Below are positions 36,549 through 47,921 of a DNA stretch of 64,000 nucleotides, in pieces (the stretch's first letter is position 1; every line of letters begins with the position of its first letter). Position numbers and translations under genes: made by a program. Where the stretch lies: assembly GCA_013396525.1 (NCBI GenBank), contig VWYX01000740.1, positions 166,498 to 230,497 on the forward strand, written 5' to 3'. The stretch comes from Chaetorhynchus papuensis (lineage: Eukaryota; Chordata; Aves; Passeriformes; Rhipiduridae). The notes under the pieces are model-generated. The model was not told the DNA's origin, searched no databases, and saw nothing but the letters and a program-made list of their open reading frames with translations.

Positions 36549-39475
36549 GGATGCAGCCTCCACCACAACAGGTCCATTGCAGATTTCCCTCTCTCAAAAA
36601 ACTCATGGATTTTTTTTACCATTCCTTTGCTGTTTCATGTTGACTTGGAGGAGGGTTGGGTGAATGGATGTTCCCAATTCCCTTACATATAAGCCACTAT
36701 TAAGTTCATTGAAATACTTTTAGATTCATGGTTTTCTAACTTAAACCACTTCAGTGTGCTACTACCCTGGTGTAAAATCCAAACCGAACCATGAATTATT
36801 TATTAACCACAATAAATTTTTGAAATGCTTGAAAAGAATTCTTGGAAAGACTGAAATCTCTGAAATTTCTCAAACAGAAATGTTGCCTCACTGTTGTATA
36901 TATTATATATAAACTTCAGTAGCCACAACGCAGCCTTTCCACGTGCTCAGTCACCCTGATCACAAGCAGCATCTAATTCACCACAGGACCATTCCTGGGT
37001 AGTTGTAGGCTTTTTTTTGCAGAGGCCATTTTTATAGCATCTCAAAATATTAAACAAATCTGCCCACACCCACCTCCAGCATCCACCTCCTTTCCATCTG
37101 TGAGACTCACTCCCTTTGTCTTATGGGCTCATGTAAAAGAACAGCGATGGGAAACACTGGAAACAAATATTTCTCAGCAGCCTCCACGCTTGACACCAAA
37201 GTACTTGGTCTGCTCTTCAGCCTTCTGCAATCTTCTGTTGCTGTGGCTGTTTGGCAGCTCAAGGGAGAGCCAAGCACTCAATGTCACCTCTCCAAAAGCA
37301 GTGCTGGCTAAATGCAGACATTTCCATTACTCACTCAGCCCACACTCCCTTGTAGTCGATGCACATCAAGTCCACAGAGTCAATATTCAAGGCATGATTC
37401 ATTTTCTTCTGAAGCAAACCTGTTGCAACAGCAATGTGCTGTAACAAAATAAGGAGCTGCTGAGCAGGTACTTGGAATGATGGCACAGAAATATGGCTTT
37501 GAAGGGGCCTTACCTCAAACCCAACCCATGTCAGGGGCACACTCCCCAGGGTGCAAAAAATGTTATGGTTGACTTAACATGAGTTAAAGGAACAAAACAT
37601 TTAAAGTGGAGGTCTTTCCAGGAAACCTGCATTTCCCACTCATTCTCTGCCCCAGAATTTCCTTCCAGGGCTGGGAGAAGGGTAGGGCAGATGTAAAACC
37701 TTTCCCTTACGGAGCAGCTGCTTTACATTTCCAGGGAATGTTAACCTGCTGGTAGGCTGCTGTCTGCCAGGATGTGTTTGGAGGTTGCTGTTATTCCATG
37801 AGCTTGCTGGAAGGAAATCAGATGGAACATGCTGATATCTGGGGATGGTCATTCAGACAGGTCCAGCTGCAATATTTCCAATATCACTGCTGTGTAATTC
37901 TCTGTTTCACACAGGAAACAACTCAAGGACAGAAACTGCTGGATTCTAACACTGCCTCCTACAAAGGCTCCCTCTGTATTTAAGGTAATCTGATGATCAT
38001 TTGTTTTATCTTCCTTGAGGAACAAAGAGCCTGTGGAAGTCTGTTGTTGGCTTACTTGAAAAAAAGTCTGAAAAATCCCCTAGCCCCAGATAAACAGCAA
38101 ATACAAGAACCACTGTCCTGTTCTGCTAAACATGCATTTACAACACAGTCTGTTAAATCTGTGCCATTGATCAAATGGTTTACATTCATTATGAATAAAG
38201 TCCTGATTATATTTCTCCATGATTAAAAAATGGACTGAGACCCAACATTCTAACAAACTTCAGCTGAAGTCAGTGGCCTGAAACCTGCAGCTGACTTGGC
38301 AACTAAGCTGACCCATGAGCTCTCAAAACTTCTCTTGTTTATCTGTCCATTTTCTATCTATGACAAAAAAAGTTTGGTGAAGCTTGTAGGAAAAGGTCTT
38401 GGCTTTTTTGTGATGCGAACTCATATGAGAAACAGACAGTCTTTCAGATTTAAATGTGACCTCTCCTGAAATCTTTTGGAGGTGTGAGCATTCAGAATCT
38501 CTGAGGAGAAGGTTTTACCTCAACCATAATTCATAGAAAAACTTTCTTGCCTACTTCAGGCACTAAAGACAAATTAAACAGTAAGTTCCTCATGGAGAAT
38601 GTGGCCATCTTGACCCGCATCAAATTCCCTTTCCATGATTTAGGGTTATCAAAAAGATCCCTGCTTCAACTTAAATTATCTTTCTTCCCTTCCCTTTCAG
38701 ACAAGAGAGGAGAAGATGCAGATGAGAGCATCCGTAGGCCACCATGATTGCACAGACGTGACAAGTTTGGGCAGTGTTTACAGGAATCATCACACACACA
38801 TCTGCACACAGTCTGGAAAACTGTGATATCAGCAACACCTGAATTTCTGCCCTGGAGATGTTTTAGCAACAGCAGAAAATATCAGACTTCCTGATCTTGC
38901 ACCCCAGTAGGAATAAATCTGAAAAATGCCATTGAATGCAGGTGAAATCTTTGGGACTATTTACACTACCCGCAAATCTTACCCACAGACTCTATGAGCA
39001 AATAGTCTCTCTTTGGATCTAAAATAACCTCCATTTTTCTGAATGGTATCCAAAATTAGACGATGTATTTTGGTAGAAGTTACTCTGGGTTTGACATCAT
39101 TAGCAAAGCAACATCCATGCCAAGCAGTTCTGAGGATATGAGTAAGTATATGTGTCAAGATAGATTTAAAAATAAAAAGTAATTATACCAGATCGATATT
39201 CCAAATCATAACTGTGCAGGGAGAGGAGAAAATAGTAAATCTATTTTTATTTCTTGTGACGCATCATTTATGGCATTAACAATTACTACTGTAAGTATAA
39301 TCAATTAAATCTACCGGATACACCAAATCTAATAATTTGGGAAAACTATAAACCTGGATTTTGAGGCTACACAGAACCACTGTGACTAACTGAGCAGTAC
39401 AGGAATACTGGTTCTTGTATTTATTTATTTATTCCAATTTGGAATCTATTTATTAGAAATCCAGAGTCAGGTTCT
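36549..39475. other. Unique AT-rich spacer, no gene recognised
   Basis: No exon or certain repeat recognised. A weak CR1-tail-like stretch at 37482-37545 was not accepted. A (TTTA)n run of about four units lies at 39420-39434. Confidence 0.55.
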
Positions 39476-39946
39476 GTTGCCAAACATATTTTTGCTTTCT
39501 ATACATTTTTCATATATTTGTAGCTTTGTAGACTACTGATACATGGTTGTAGCTTCTGGTGCTTTTCCTACCTTTCTCTCCTCCTTTTCAGAACACTAAG
39601 CTAACCTTTGAACACGCTGCTGAAACACTGCTTAGTCTTATTTTCAAGAAGGGAACCTCCAACAAGGACATTTCGTTTTCCAACCAGAATCCGAGAAGAC
39701 ACAAGAAGAAATGGGGCAAAGAAGCCCCTGGACCAACTCCAATGGGGCAGAAAACTACCCAACCAACTGCTCTTCTAATTGGACAACATTCATTAAATAT
39801 GCTAATTTGTTAAACTTATAAAAACTGTAGAAATCTGATGCTGGGTGTGCCCACAACCATGGGGGCACCTGGGAGCTCTCATAAAAGACCTGCTTTTTAT
39901 CTTTTTTAACACAGTTGCAAGTTCAGGGTCTCGATTTCTGGCAACA
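39476..39946 (+). mobile_element. Probable solo LTR, plus orientation
   Basis: The right part has LTR signals in order. A TATA box (TTATAAAAA) lies near 39817. About 65 bp later a polyadenylation-like 'cataaaagacctgctttt' occurs near 39878, followed by a short U5 ending 'ctggcaaca' at 39946. A 'tgttgcc' at 39476 is the exact 7-bp inversion of this end and gives a 471-bp element. No target-site duplication is visible (left flank GGTTC, right flank GTAGA), so the left boundary is tentative. No internal retroviral sequence adjoins. The 84-codon frame inside is not a gene. Confidence 0.55.
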
Positions 39947-41405
39947 GTAGAGAATTTCTCTCTCTCACTCCGGTGGTTGTTTAGCTCTTAGGACTATTTC
40001 ATCTGTTAAGATTTGTAGGGATAATAATAAATGGGATCAGCTGGGATTTTTTACTGTCACCACAGTCACTCTTAATTGTTATGTATGTAGCAGGAAGAAA
40101 ATCATGTGTCAGTGTCCTGGGACTGGGATTTGCCTGTTTAAGCCGGACCCTAAATTGATCCTGATAGACAAATAACGTACAGTGACCCCCCAAATACCAA
40201 GGTTGGCTGCTTATTATGAGATAATGTGGGCAAGAAGTGCCATGGCTTGGTACCACACTGAAGGCACCGATAGCAAACCTGACCCTGTGACAGCGTGGAT
40301 GATGCAGTCAGAGGGAGAACTATTTGCCAGTGAAATAAACAGAGCTGGGGGGTGTGTTTCAGCCTGTTGTGAACTTTCCTTTGGTCACTTGCTGCGAGCA
40401 AAGCCAAGGGTTTATGCAAACAGGGAAGCGCTGTGCATACAGGATACGGCAGCAGCTCCAGAGGCACTGAGGGCTCAGCAAGAGCAGGAATTGCTGCTGT
40501 TTTGTGTGCTAAGTCTCTCTTCAAACAGTCTCTGTTAAATATTATTTTAAAGTGCCATGTCTTGTCAAAGAGAGATGCATTTAATGGCAGCTCCCATCCT
40601 TTTTTGCCAACATTTATCGCTCTCTTCCCCTTCCCTCCCCCCAAAACCCTCTCCCCCCCTCTTCATCTGTAAAAACAACTATGTTAGGGAACAATTATCC
40701 TGAAGCATTAAATCATCAGCAGTACTCCCAGCTGTAAAAACATCTGCATTATAGGCTCTGCTTCTTCCTAAGAGACAGAGATGTAATTGATTCCCTCATT
40801 CTGGCTTGTTGTAGAGCTTCTGGTTTGTGTTGTGCTGGGGGAGTGGGCGGGGGAGGTTAGGAGGGAGGCATCTTGCCTTGCTCTAAACTGATTCTTGTTC
40901 ATGAAACACATGCCTGGACTGAGAAACAGAGCACAGACCATGCTGCAGAAAGCAGCTTCACCTCTGGTACCTCCCACAGCCCTTGTCTGCTCTTTTAATA
41001 CCGCAGGGATAAATAATTTCCCGTGCAGCAAACCAGGCATTCCTGAGCTCCCAGGAAAGGAAGGGTTTGTGTGTTAGGGAAGCTGCTGCAGAGCTGCCAC
41101 AGGAAAATTGCTCTGCAAAGCCCTTCCTTCTCCTTCCCTGCCTGTAGTTAGTTGCTTTAGTGACAAAACTAATGGCCACCGGTGCCCGGACTCCAGTGCA
41201 GAGCAGGAAAACAAAGCCATTTGTATTGTCATTCCTGCAGTCGTCTGCAAGGCTGTCTTCAGGATTAAATGTGCTGATTAAAACCATCTGTGAGCCTCAG
41301 TCTCTCCACACCTGGGGGGTTATTCACAGTCACAGCTGACTCGAGGTGCAAACGTTCCAGCTTGGCCTTATCTAGGGAAGTCGGTGCTTTCAGAGGTACC
41401 TAAAA
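39947..41405. other. Unique, somewhat GC-richer spacer
   Basis: No gene recognised. It is somewhat richer in G and C than its surroundings, with a C-rich stretch near 40630-40665 and a GGGCGGGGG motif near 40850. Frames of 118 and 164 codons overlap on opposite strands at 40150-40644, and neither looks like a known protein. Confidence 0.5.
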
Positions 41406-41710
41406 ATCACAGAATGGTTTGGGTGGGAAGGGACCTTAAAGATCATCCAGTTCCAACCCCGTGCCATGGGCAGGGACTCCTTCCACAAGGACAGCAAGGG
41501 CGGTGTCAAATCTGCACTGCCTGAGCACTGTGAGTATAATTCCCATCAGTGAATATATCCACTTTCACTTAAAAACACTCTAATTCCCTCTGTCCATTTC
41601 CTAATCCTGCTGGGCAGATTTCTTCCAGGATCATTGTCTGTCTTGGGGAAATAAACCCAATTCAGATGAAAGCATTATTTGGTTAAAATCAGCGCTCGCC
41701 TGACATTCTG
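41406..41710 (-). mobile_element. Composite repeat, copy 2: CR1 3' tail joined to an unknown head
   Basis: The second copy lies 5.15 kb from copy 1 in the same orientation. The CR1 tail covers about 41406-41486 ('agaatggtttgggtgggaag', 'tccagttccaaccccgtgcc', 'atgggcagggactccttcca'). The shared non-CR1 head then runs to about 41710 ('acagcaagggcggtgtcaaa', 'ctctgtccatttcctaatcc', 'ggggaaataaacccaatt', 'tatttggttaaaatcag'). By eye the two copies agree at roughly three quarters or more of positions with small indels, so the shared event is old. Similarity stops right at the CR1 terminus on one side and after 'attctg' on the other. Confidence 0.75.
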
Positions 41711-42269
41711 ACAACATTTCAGCACAGATGTAAAACACAGCCTCGTAGTGGCTACTGTGAGGAAAATTAACTCCATCCCCGTCAGAACCTGCACAAGGCA
41801 GGGGAGTAACGCAGTGAAAAGGCAGATTGTCTACAGGGTTCTCCTCTCAGCCTTGCCTTTGGAACAGCTGCTTCCAGTCACTGAGTAAATCCATTATAAG
41901 CCCACACAGGTGGAAAATTAGGAACATCTATCTTAACAGCAAAAATAAAAAGACTGCTGGGTTTGTAGTCTATGAGTTTTACTGTCACCTTCACTTACAT
42001 CTAATGGGTTGTTTCTGCACATAAATTACAAGCACTATTTTTTTCTCCCTTTTTTTTTCCTTTGGGATGTCTATGCTTGGGAAGAGCAAAGGTGCTCAGG
42101 AGTATTTCCTTCCATGGAGAACTTTACTGTACAGCTCTGTGATGCACAATTACTTACCTGGTTCTTCCCCCACTCCTGAGATTCCTTGTTTGAAGAAGTA
42201 ATTTTCAGGAAGGGGAAATATCTCCTTCTCTGGACTCACAAGGAAGTGATCTTGTGCAAACTGCTCCAC
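41711..42269. other. Unique spacer, no gene recognised
   Basis: Nothing identifiable. Confidence 0.5.
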
Positions 42270-42343
42270 GTGAGGCTGGAGGTTGGACTGGGTGACCTCC
42301 AGAGGTCCCTTCCAACCCCAGCCATGCTGGGATTCTGTGGAAG
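42270..42343 (+). mobile_element. CR1 LINE 3' terminus, very short
   Basis: Only the last ~75 bp of a CR1 are present: 'gaggctggaggttggactgg', 'gtgacctccagaggtccctt', 'ccaaccccagccatgctggg', then 'attctgtgg'. Extreme 5' truncation of this kind is common for CR1. Confidence 0.85.
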
Positions 42344-45201
42344 GTCCCTCAAGACGGTTAAATTGAAATCCTGCCTGTGAAGATACACGGGGACGCCATT
42401 TAGATTTAGAAAACTATTTTTAAATGGATTTTCTCACTAAGAACCGAATTCAGTCCTTCAGGGTCACTGACGTCAAAATAATTCTGACCTTAATTCAGTA
42501 AAGGTGTGTAGAGCTTTCATACATTCACTACTCAGATATTGGGAGAATCAGAAGACAAAACACCTGTGGAAGCTGAAATGCCAATACAGAACAGGTTTCT
42601 GTGCTAATTAAAAATATCTTACCTGAAGAAGCACTTATAAAAGTGCTTTTCCAAATGTATCTATATTTTTAAAAATGTTATTTTAGAATAAACTGTTTCA
42701 TGGACTTAGAGTGAGGCTATGGAAGCAACAATGTGGGGCACCACGAATCTACTTCACGAAGAGGAAAGAATTTTCAACTCCTTGTTTTTAAAAACTCCAT
42801 TTTCAGTGTCAGGAATGCCAATACCTGTGTTCTCTCCTGCACTGAAGTTATGAAGTGAAAAATAATGCAATGTGATCAGAAGGAGCTTTCACAAAAGACA
42901 ACCCAAAGCTGGGTAAAGATTTTACAACAATGGATTTACTTCACCAAACGAGCAAAATATTGTCATTGCAGGTTTTTTACTAAGATGGAGTAAAAGAAGG
43001 AAAAAAGTAAAAAAATGCATATTTTATTAATTAAGAAAAGTCTCAGACCCTTTGGGCTTACACGTCCCATGGTTATTTAGGAGTTCCAGCCCCAAAACAG
43101 AGCTTTATTTGAATAGCATGAGGTTCAACACAGAAGGAATATTTATTTATCTTTTAAAATCTTAGCAGGAATAGTTTAAAATGTCAGCGTTAAGAGGCTG
43201 AATTACCAAGAGGTGTTTTATTCACACACCTTTAGAGGCAAGAGTACATTCAGCAGCAAGGTTATTCCCCCACCCTAATTCCTCACCACATTTTAAAGCA
43301 AATTTTCTTGAATAATTGCTTGGATCCATTGATTTTTTTCTCCTTTGCTTAGTTACCCTTTGATGACAATTATCAATCCTCCTGGCTCTTGTCAGCATTA
43401 ACAGCTGCCTACCCCTGTATTACATTGTTATTCTTAGTTTGTCTTCCTGGCTGGGATTTCCAAAGATAATAAACTGCATCTAAACATATCTGGGGGGAGA
43501 GTGGGGGTGGGAATAATCAAAAGAACAGATAATATTTTAATGTCGTAGTTACACTACCAAGATGTAAAAGCCAAGCAAATCAATGGCATTCCAAATTAGG
43601 TGGAAATTATTCTGAGAGACTTTGCAAGCTTCTGTCTTTAAAAATACCAGTTTTTATTCCATGTTTGCTGTGGTGAATTAATGCCTGAATGAGTAAGGGA
43701 GCAGAAGGAAGTTCTCAGTCATGTTTTTGGCCTGGGATCATGGCCCCACTGCTTGGAGAGTAGAGTTGGATTCCTGTTTTCCAGGCTGAAAAAATTGCTT
43801 CTGAGCAGCAGTAAGAGCAGAAAACATTAAGGAACCAAAACTAGATTTTGATCAGACTGTGACACTAAACTCCTTCACTGGGTAATGGCTGTATTAAACA
43901 TGACCAAATATCAAAATCCCAGTTTATTACGGTACACACAAGGGCCAAATGATTTTTAGTTAATGCTCAGCTTCAAATGTAGAGAAGAGATAAAAATACT
44001 AAGCATAAGCAAATCCTGAATTTTTTATTCTTGGACCAAGCAAATGTAGCAAACAAAAGCCTCATCAAAATTGAATTATAGTGTAATACAGACATGGAAA
44101 CGGAAGACATCTGACAAGCAACAGGTATAAAATACCCCGGGCTTGGATGATCTCCACTGACCTCTTCCCTATTCCATTTTCTGTTTGTCATCTTTGCACA
44201 ATGAAGGGAAAATGTGCTGTTAAGAACTTCAATGAGAATGTTTGGAAATGTATCCTGACCTCAATTATTTCACTTAAAGGATTGAGAAGACATTTAATAG
44301 ACGTTCTCTCTATATTATGCCTGTTATTGTTTCATGTAGAATGTGACAGCACTTCTGACAGCTCCCAGGCTTGAAATCTATTTTGTTGATTAAGAAAATA
44401 AAAAAAATTAAATACTGAGAGTCAGTGAGTTGAAAGTGAGGGGGAAAAAGCGCTCTTTTTATTTTTCTCTTTTCCATAATCTACTCACCTGTTGTAGCTG
44501 CTGTTTTCACTTGCAGGACTATCTGCAGGTTGAATGTATTGTCACAAATTCCCTTCTCAGAATCAGAGGATATAATGTTGTAAACTGTTTATTACAGCCT
44601 TAAGCTTTTCAAATTATGTTAAAAAATCAAACCCTGGAGACCCAGAATGGGAAGGACGATGTTTTATATCCCAGAAGTGACTCAGTGTGCAATCTCTAAT
44701 GTTTTTGCATTACGCCAAACAACATTTCCTGCTGCACGTTCTCTGAGGAAAGATTCAAATTTAGGGATTTGTTTTGTTTTTAATATAGACTTCAGTGACA
44801 TCTGCAAGTCAAATATTAAATTATTCCTTGGTGGGCTGTACAAGACAAATTTGTGCTGGGAACAAAATAGTTCTAAAATACTTTATAACCTCATGTAAAC
44901 ATTAAATGTTAGATTTCTTGGTGATTGAAGAGGAAAACACATTTGCAATGTATATTTGATCTAAAAATAATGAACAAAGGATAATTTAATATAAAAATAA
45001 TGAATAAAACCAACTTGAATGAAAAAGGCTCAAAAGCAGGAATAATTTTATTTGCACGTACAGGGACTTACATTGGGTACTTGCAAGGAACTACAGGGGT
45101 TTTGGACATTCAGGTATGTCTTAATTGCTAAGTTTTTTGTCTCTAACACAGAGGCCATCAGGAAAAATTTGAGTAATATCCACTGATTAAAAACCTTTCC
45201 C
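42344..45201. other. Unique AT-rich spacer, no gene recognised
   Basis: Nearly 3 kb with no recognised exon, RNA gene or repeat. No open frame exceeds about 85 codons. Confidence 0.6.
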
Positions 45202-45392
45202 TGTGATGCCTTGAGAGGCCTCCTAGACACAGAGACTGGACAGGAGTAAAGGGAATAAAGGTGGGGATTTATTGGAAAGGCCTTCAAGGTACCCTTGGGG
45301 AGCCAGAGGCTGCTGCCAAGATGGGCCCCGAGATGGACGAGAGGTCACGAGTTCTTCACACTTTTCTAGGTTTGGTTCATTTGCATCTCAGG
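45202..45392 (-). mobile_element. Young LTR, copy A, cut by the assembly gap
   Basis: The sequence from TGTGATGCC to the start of the N run matches 62313-62503. On the minus (sense) strand it contains AATAAA (inverted TTTATT at 45269-45274) followed by a U5 ending GGCATCACA, the layout of an LTR 3' end. Only its U5/R half is visible and the U3 half must lie in the gap. Compared with copy B there are seven substitutions and two 1-base indels in the first 99 bp, then 92 identical bases up to the gap. Confidence 0.8.
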
Positions 45393-46177
45393 NNNNNNNN
45401 NNNNNNNNNNNNNNNNNNNNNNNNNNNNNNNNNNNNNNNNNNNNNNNNNNNNNNNNNNNNNNNNNNNNNNNNNNNNNNNNNNNNNNNNNNNNNNNNNNNN
45501 NNNNNNNNNNNNNNNNNNNNNNNNNNNNNNNNNNNNNNNNNNNNNNNNNNNNNNNNNNNNNNNNNNNNNNNNNNNNNNNNNNNNNNNNNNNNNNNNNNNN
45601 NNNNNNNNNNNNNNNNNNNNNNNNNNNNNNNNNNNNNNNNNNNNNNNNNNNNNNNNNNNNNNNNNNNNNNNNNNNNNNNNNNNNNNNNNNNNNNNNNNNN
45701 NNNNNNNNNNNNNNNNNNNNNNNNNNNNNNNNNNNNNNNNNNNNNNNNNNNNNNNNNNNNNNNNNNNNNNNNNNNNNNNNNNNNNNNNNNNNNNNNNNNN
45801 NNNNNNNNNNNNNNNNNNNNNNNNNNNNNNNNNNNNNNNNNNNNNNNNNNNNNNNNNNNNNNNNNNNNNNNNNNNNNNNNNNNNNNNNNNNNNNNNNNNN
45901 NNNNNNNNNNNNNNNNNNNNNNNNNNNNNNNNNNNNNNNNNNNNNNNNNNNNNNNNNNNNNNNNNNNNNNNNNNNNNNNNNNNNNNNNNNNNNNNNNNNN
46001 NNNNNNNNNNNNNNNNNNNNNNNNNNNNNNNNNNNNNNNNNNNNNNNNNNNNNNNNNNNNNNNNNNNNNNNNNNNNNNNNNNNNNNNNNNNNNNNNNNNN
46101 NNNNNNNNNNNNNNNNNNNNNNNNNNNNNNNNNNNNNNNNNNNNNNNNNNNNNNNNNNNNNNNNNNNNNNNNNNNNN
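45393..46177. other. Assembly gap, 785 N
   Basis: The run of N is 785 bases, not a round placeholder, which suggests an estimated size. It starts inside a repeated LTR, a likely cause of the break. Open frames that appear to cross it (310-320 codons) have no meaning. Confidence 1.
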
Positions 46178-46179
46178 CT

Positions 46180-46521
46180 GTTGGGGTACCTGAACGAAGG
46201 ATACTGTTACAGAATGCTCTTCATAAATTTTTGAAGAGAAATCTGTTGGAGAACCTGTTAGAGAGACCCCTGGACTATGCTCCACAGGAAATAAAAGGAG
46301 ATGATACAAAAAGATTTTTGATTTGTGAGGGGGAAGTTAGTGATGACATCAGTGACTTCAATGGTAGAATAAAGACAATAATAGGAACTCCAGTAAATCA
46401 CCATCCAGGAATACATAAACCCATCACTTTTGACCACACCAATGAATCACCAGATTGCTCTGGAGGCACTGTGCTGTTGAAAAGGCTCCCATTTTTAGAT
46501 GTGGTACACAAAAAATTCTGA
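46180..46521 (+). other. 113-codon open frame abutting the gap, function unknown
   Basis: One frame stays open from the first bases after the gap to a TGA at 46519-46521, with the first ATG at 46231. The translation is polar and mixed, with segments such as 'RFLICEGEVSDDISDFNG' and 'HHPGIHKPITFDHTNESPD'. It has no low-complexity run, membrane segment or motif I recognise. It could be an exon or retrocopy whose start is hidden in the gap, an ERV remnant, or chance. At this base composition frames of 110 codons are expected several times in 64 kb, so length alone proves nothing. No function is proposed. Confidence 0.2.
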
Positions 46522-46713
46522 TCTTTTATTTTCATTAACAGCTCTGGGTCTTCCTTTTGTGTGTAAAACGTAAAATGGTGAGGGATGCATCAGCTCTCCA
46601 GAACTGACACCCTTGGCCTCTGGAGTTGGATTAAATAGTCAGTTTTTGCAAGTGGTGCCTGGAACAAGTTTCTTTTATCTGTGGAAGAGCTTCAGGGCAT
46701 CCTGTGACTCCTG

Positions 46714-46749
46714 AGAGCCAGACAGAGAGAGCCATTCATCCCCAAACTG
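46714..46749 (+). repeat. 36-bp direct repeat, left copy
   Basis: The segment starting 'agagccagacagagaga' and ending 'tcatccccaaactg' recurs at 47015-47050 with 33 of 36 bases identical. The pair brackets a CR1 fragment. Confidence 0.9.
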
Positions 46750-46770
46750 AGGTAATTGTTTGATGTAGTA

Positions 46771-47014
46771 GGGAATGGCTTTAAACTGTGAGAGAGTAGG
46801 TTTAGATGAGATATTAGGAAGAAATTCTTCCCTCTGAGAGTGGTGAGGCCCTGGCACAGGGTGCCCAGAGAAGCTGTGGCTGCCCCTGGATCCCTGGAAG
46901 TGTCCAAGGCCAGGTTGGATGGGGCTTGGAGCAACCTGGGATAGCAGCACATGGCAGGGGGTGGAACAAAAGATCAGTTTTAAAGTCCTCCCAACCCAAA
47001 CCACTCTGATTCTT
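46771..47014 (+). mobile_element. CR1 LINE 3' fragment between direct repeats
   Basis: Plus-strand CR1: 'gggaatggctttaaactgtg', 'agatgagatattaggaagaa', 'gcagccc'-type landmarks such as 'ctgtggctgcccctggatcc', 'ggatggggcttggagcaacc' and a tail 'cccaacccaaaccactctga' ending at TTCTT. The tail abuts the right copy of a 36-bp direct repeat (47015), while 21 bp separate the left copy from the CR1. It has lost about 20 bp relative to the 7127 copy near 46945-46955. Confidence 0.93.
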
Positions 47015-47050
47015 AGAGCTAGACAGAGAGGGCCCTTCATCCCCAAACTG
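47015..47050 (+). repeat. 36-bp direct repeat, right copy
   Basis: Differs from 46714-46749 at three positions (T for C, G for A, C for A). It begins directly after the CR1 3' terminus. Confidence 0.9.
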
Positions 47051-47293
47051 CTGTCATTCCCAATTAATTACTCTGGCCAGGATTGGCTTTGCTGCAAGCA
47101 TCCAAGCCCAAGCCTTCTGTATGAGTCTTCTTCCTGCATTCACATGGCAAACGATTTTTAGTACAACTTTACTGCACATGGTTTTCCAAAGATAAATTGT
47201 TCCCTGCTAGCCTGTGAGAAGCACAACCTTCACATGGGTGTGTGACTTCTCCAGCCAAAGCCAGAGCCCTGCCCATCTCTGTGCTTGACTGAA

Positions 47294-47916
47294 TGTCCTG
47301 GGGTGACATTACGATATGTGTGTCCCCTCTCATCTGCTCTAGAAATCAATTCTAGTGCCTTTTTGTGCCTTTAAACTGAGCCTGAGAGGGAGAAGAGGAA
47401 AAAAACTGAGCAAACTTTTCAAAACAATTGTTCAAGGACACGGACACTGCTCTGGGTTCTCTCCTGGGGCGGCAGTGAGAGCGTGGAGGAAGCACCCCTT
47501 GCTTTCCAGCCAGCTCTCGGCTCTTTTTCTCTGGAGACTTGAATTTTTTTCCTGGGACTTTTGGGGTTCTTTTCCCTTTCTTCTGTTCTGATCTGTTCCA
47601 CAACATCAGAACACACCAGGAGAACTTTCTTCCAGGGCCCCAGAGGGAGCCCTCACTGACCCAGCTCTGAGGAGGAGGAGAGAGACCACACCTACAGAAG
47701 GACTCTGAAATCTTCCCAGGTTTCTCTCCACAGCCAGAGATTTTATTATTTAGCATTATTATCCTTTTCTGTGTGTTTGTTAAATTAATAGTTTTTATCT
47801 CTCTCACTTTCCCCTGAGGAAAATTTATTTTTCCCAAACCTGGTGGGGGGGAGGGGTGGTTGTAACCTGCCTTCTATCAGAGGATATTCTCCTCCAAATT
47901 TGTCCAAACCAGGACA
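47294..47916 (+). mobile_element. Complete solo LTR, ERVL-like, plus orientation
   Basis: A 623-bp unit that begins TGTCCTGGGGTG and ends CCAAACCAGGACA. The terminal 8 bp TGTCCTGG / CCAGGACA are perfect inverted repeats. Flanking bases are CTGAA (47289-47293) and ATGAA (47917-47921), a 5-bp target duplication with one mismatch, typical of ERVL. Interior wording ('gtgcctttaaactgagcctg', 'ctttcccctgaggaaaattt', 'ggttgtaacctgccttctat', 'cagaggatattctcctcc') matches what I know of songbird ERVL LTRs. A T-rich stretch near 47775-47805 is probably the decayed polyadenylation region. The 161-codon minus frame inside is not a gene. Confidence 0.85.
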
Positions 47917-47921
47917 ATGAA

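Noticed and set aside
37482..37545. Possible CR1 tail ('ggcacagaaatatggctttg', then 'caaacccaacccatgtcagg')
   Set aside because: Agreement with the CR1 3' end is patchy and no CR1 body follows, so it is below what I can support by eye.
45261..46309. 310-320 codon frames on both strands
   Set aside because: They consist mostly of unknown residues translated from the N gap.
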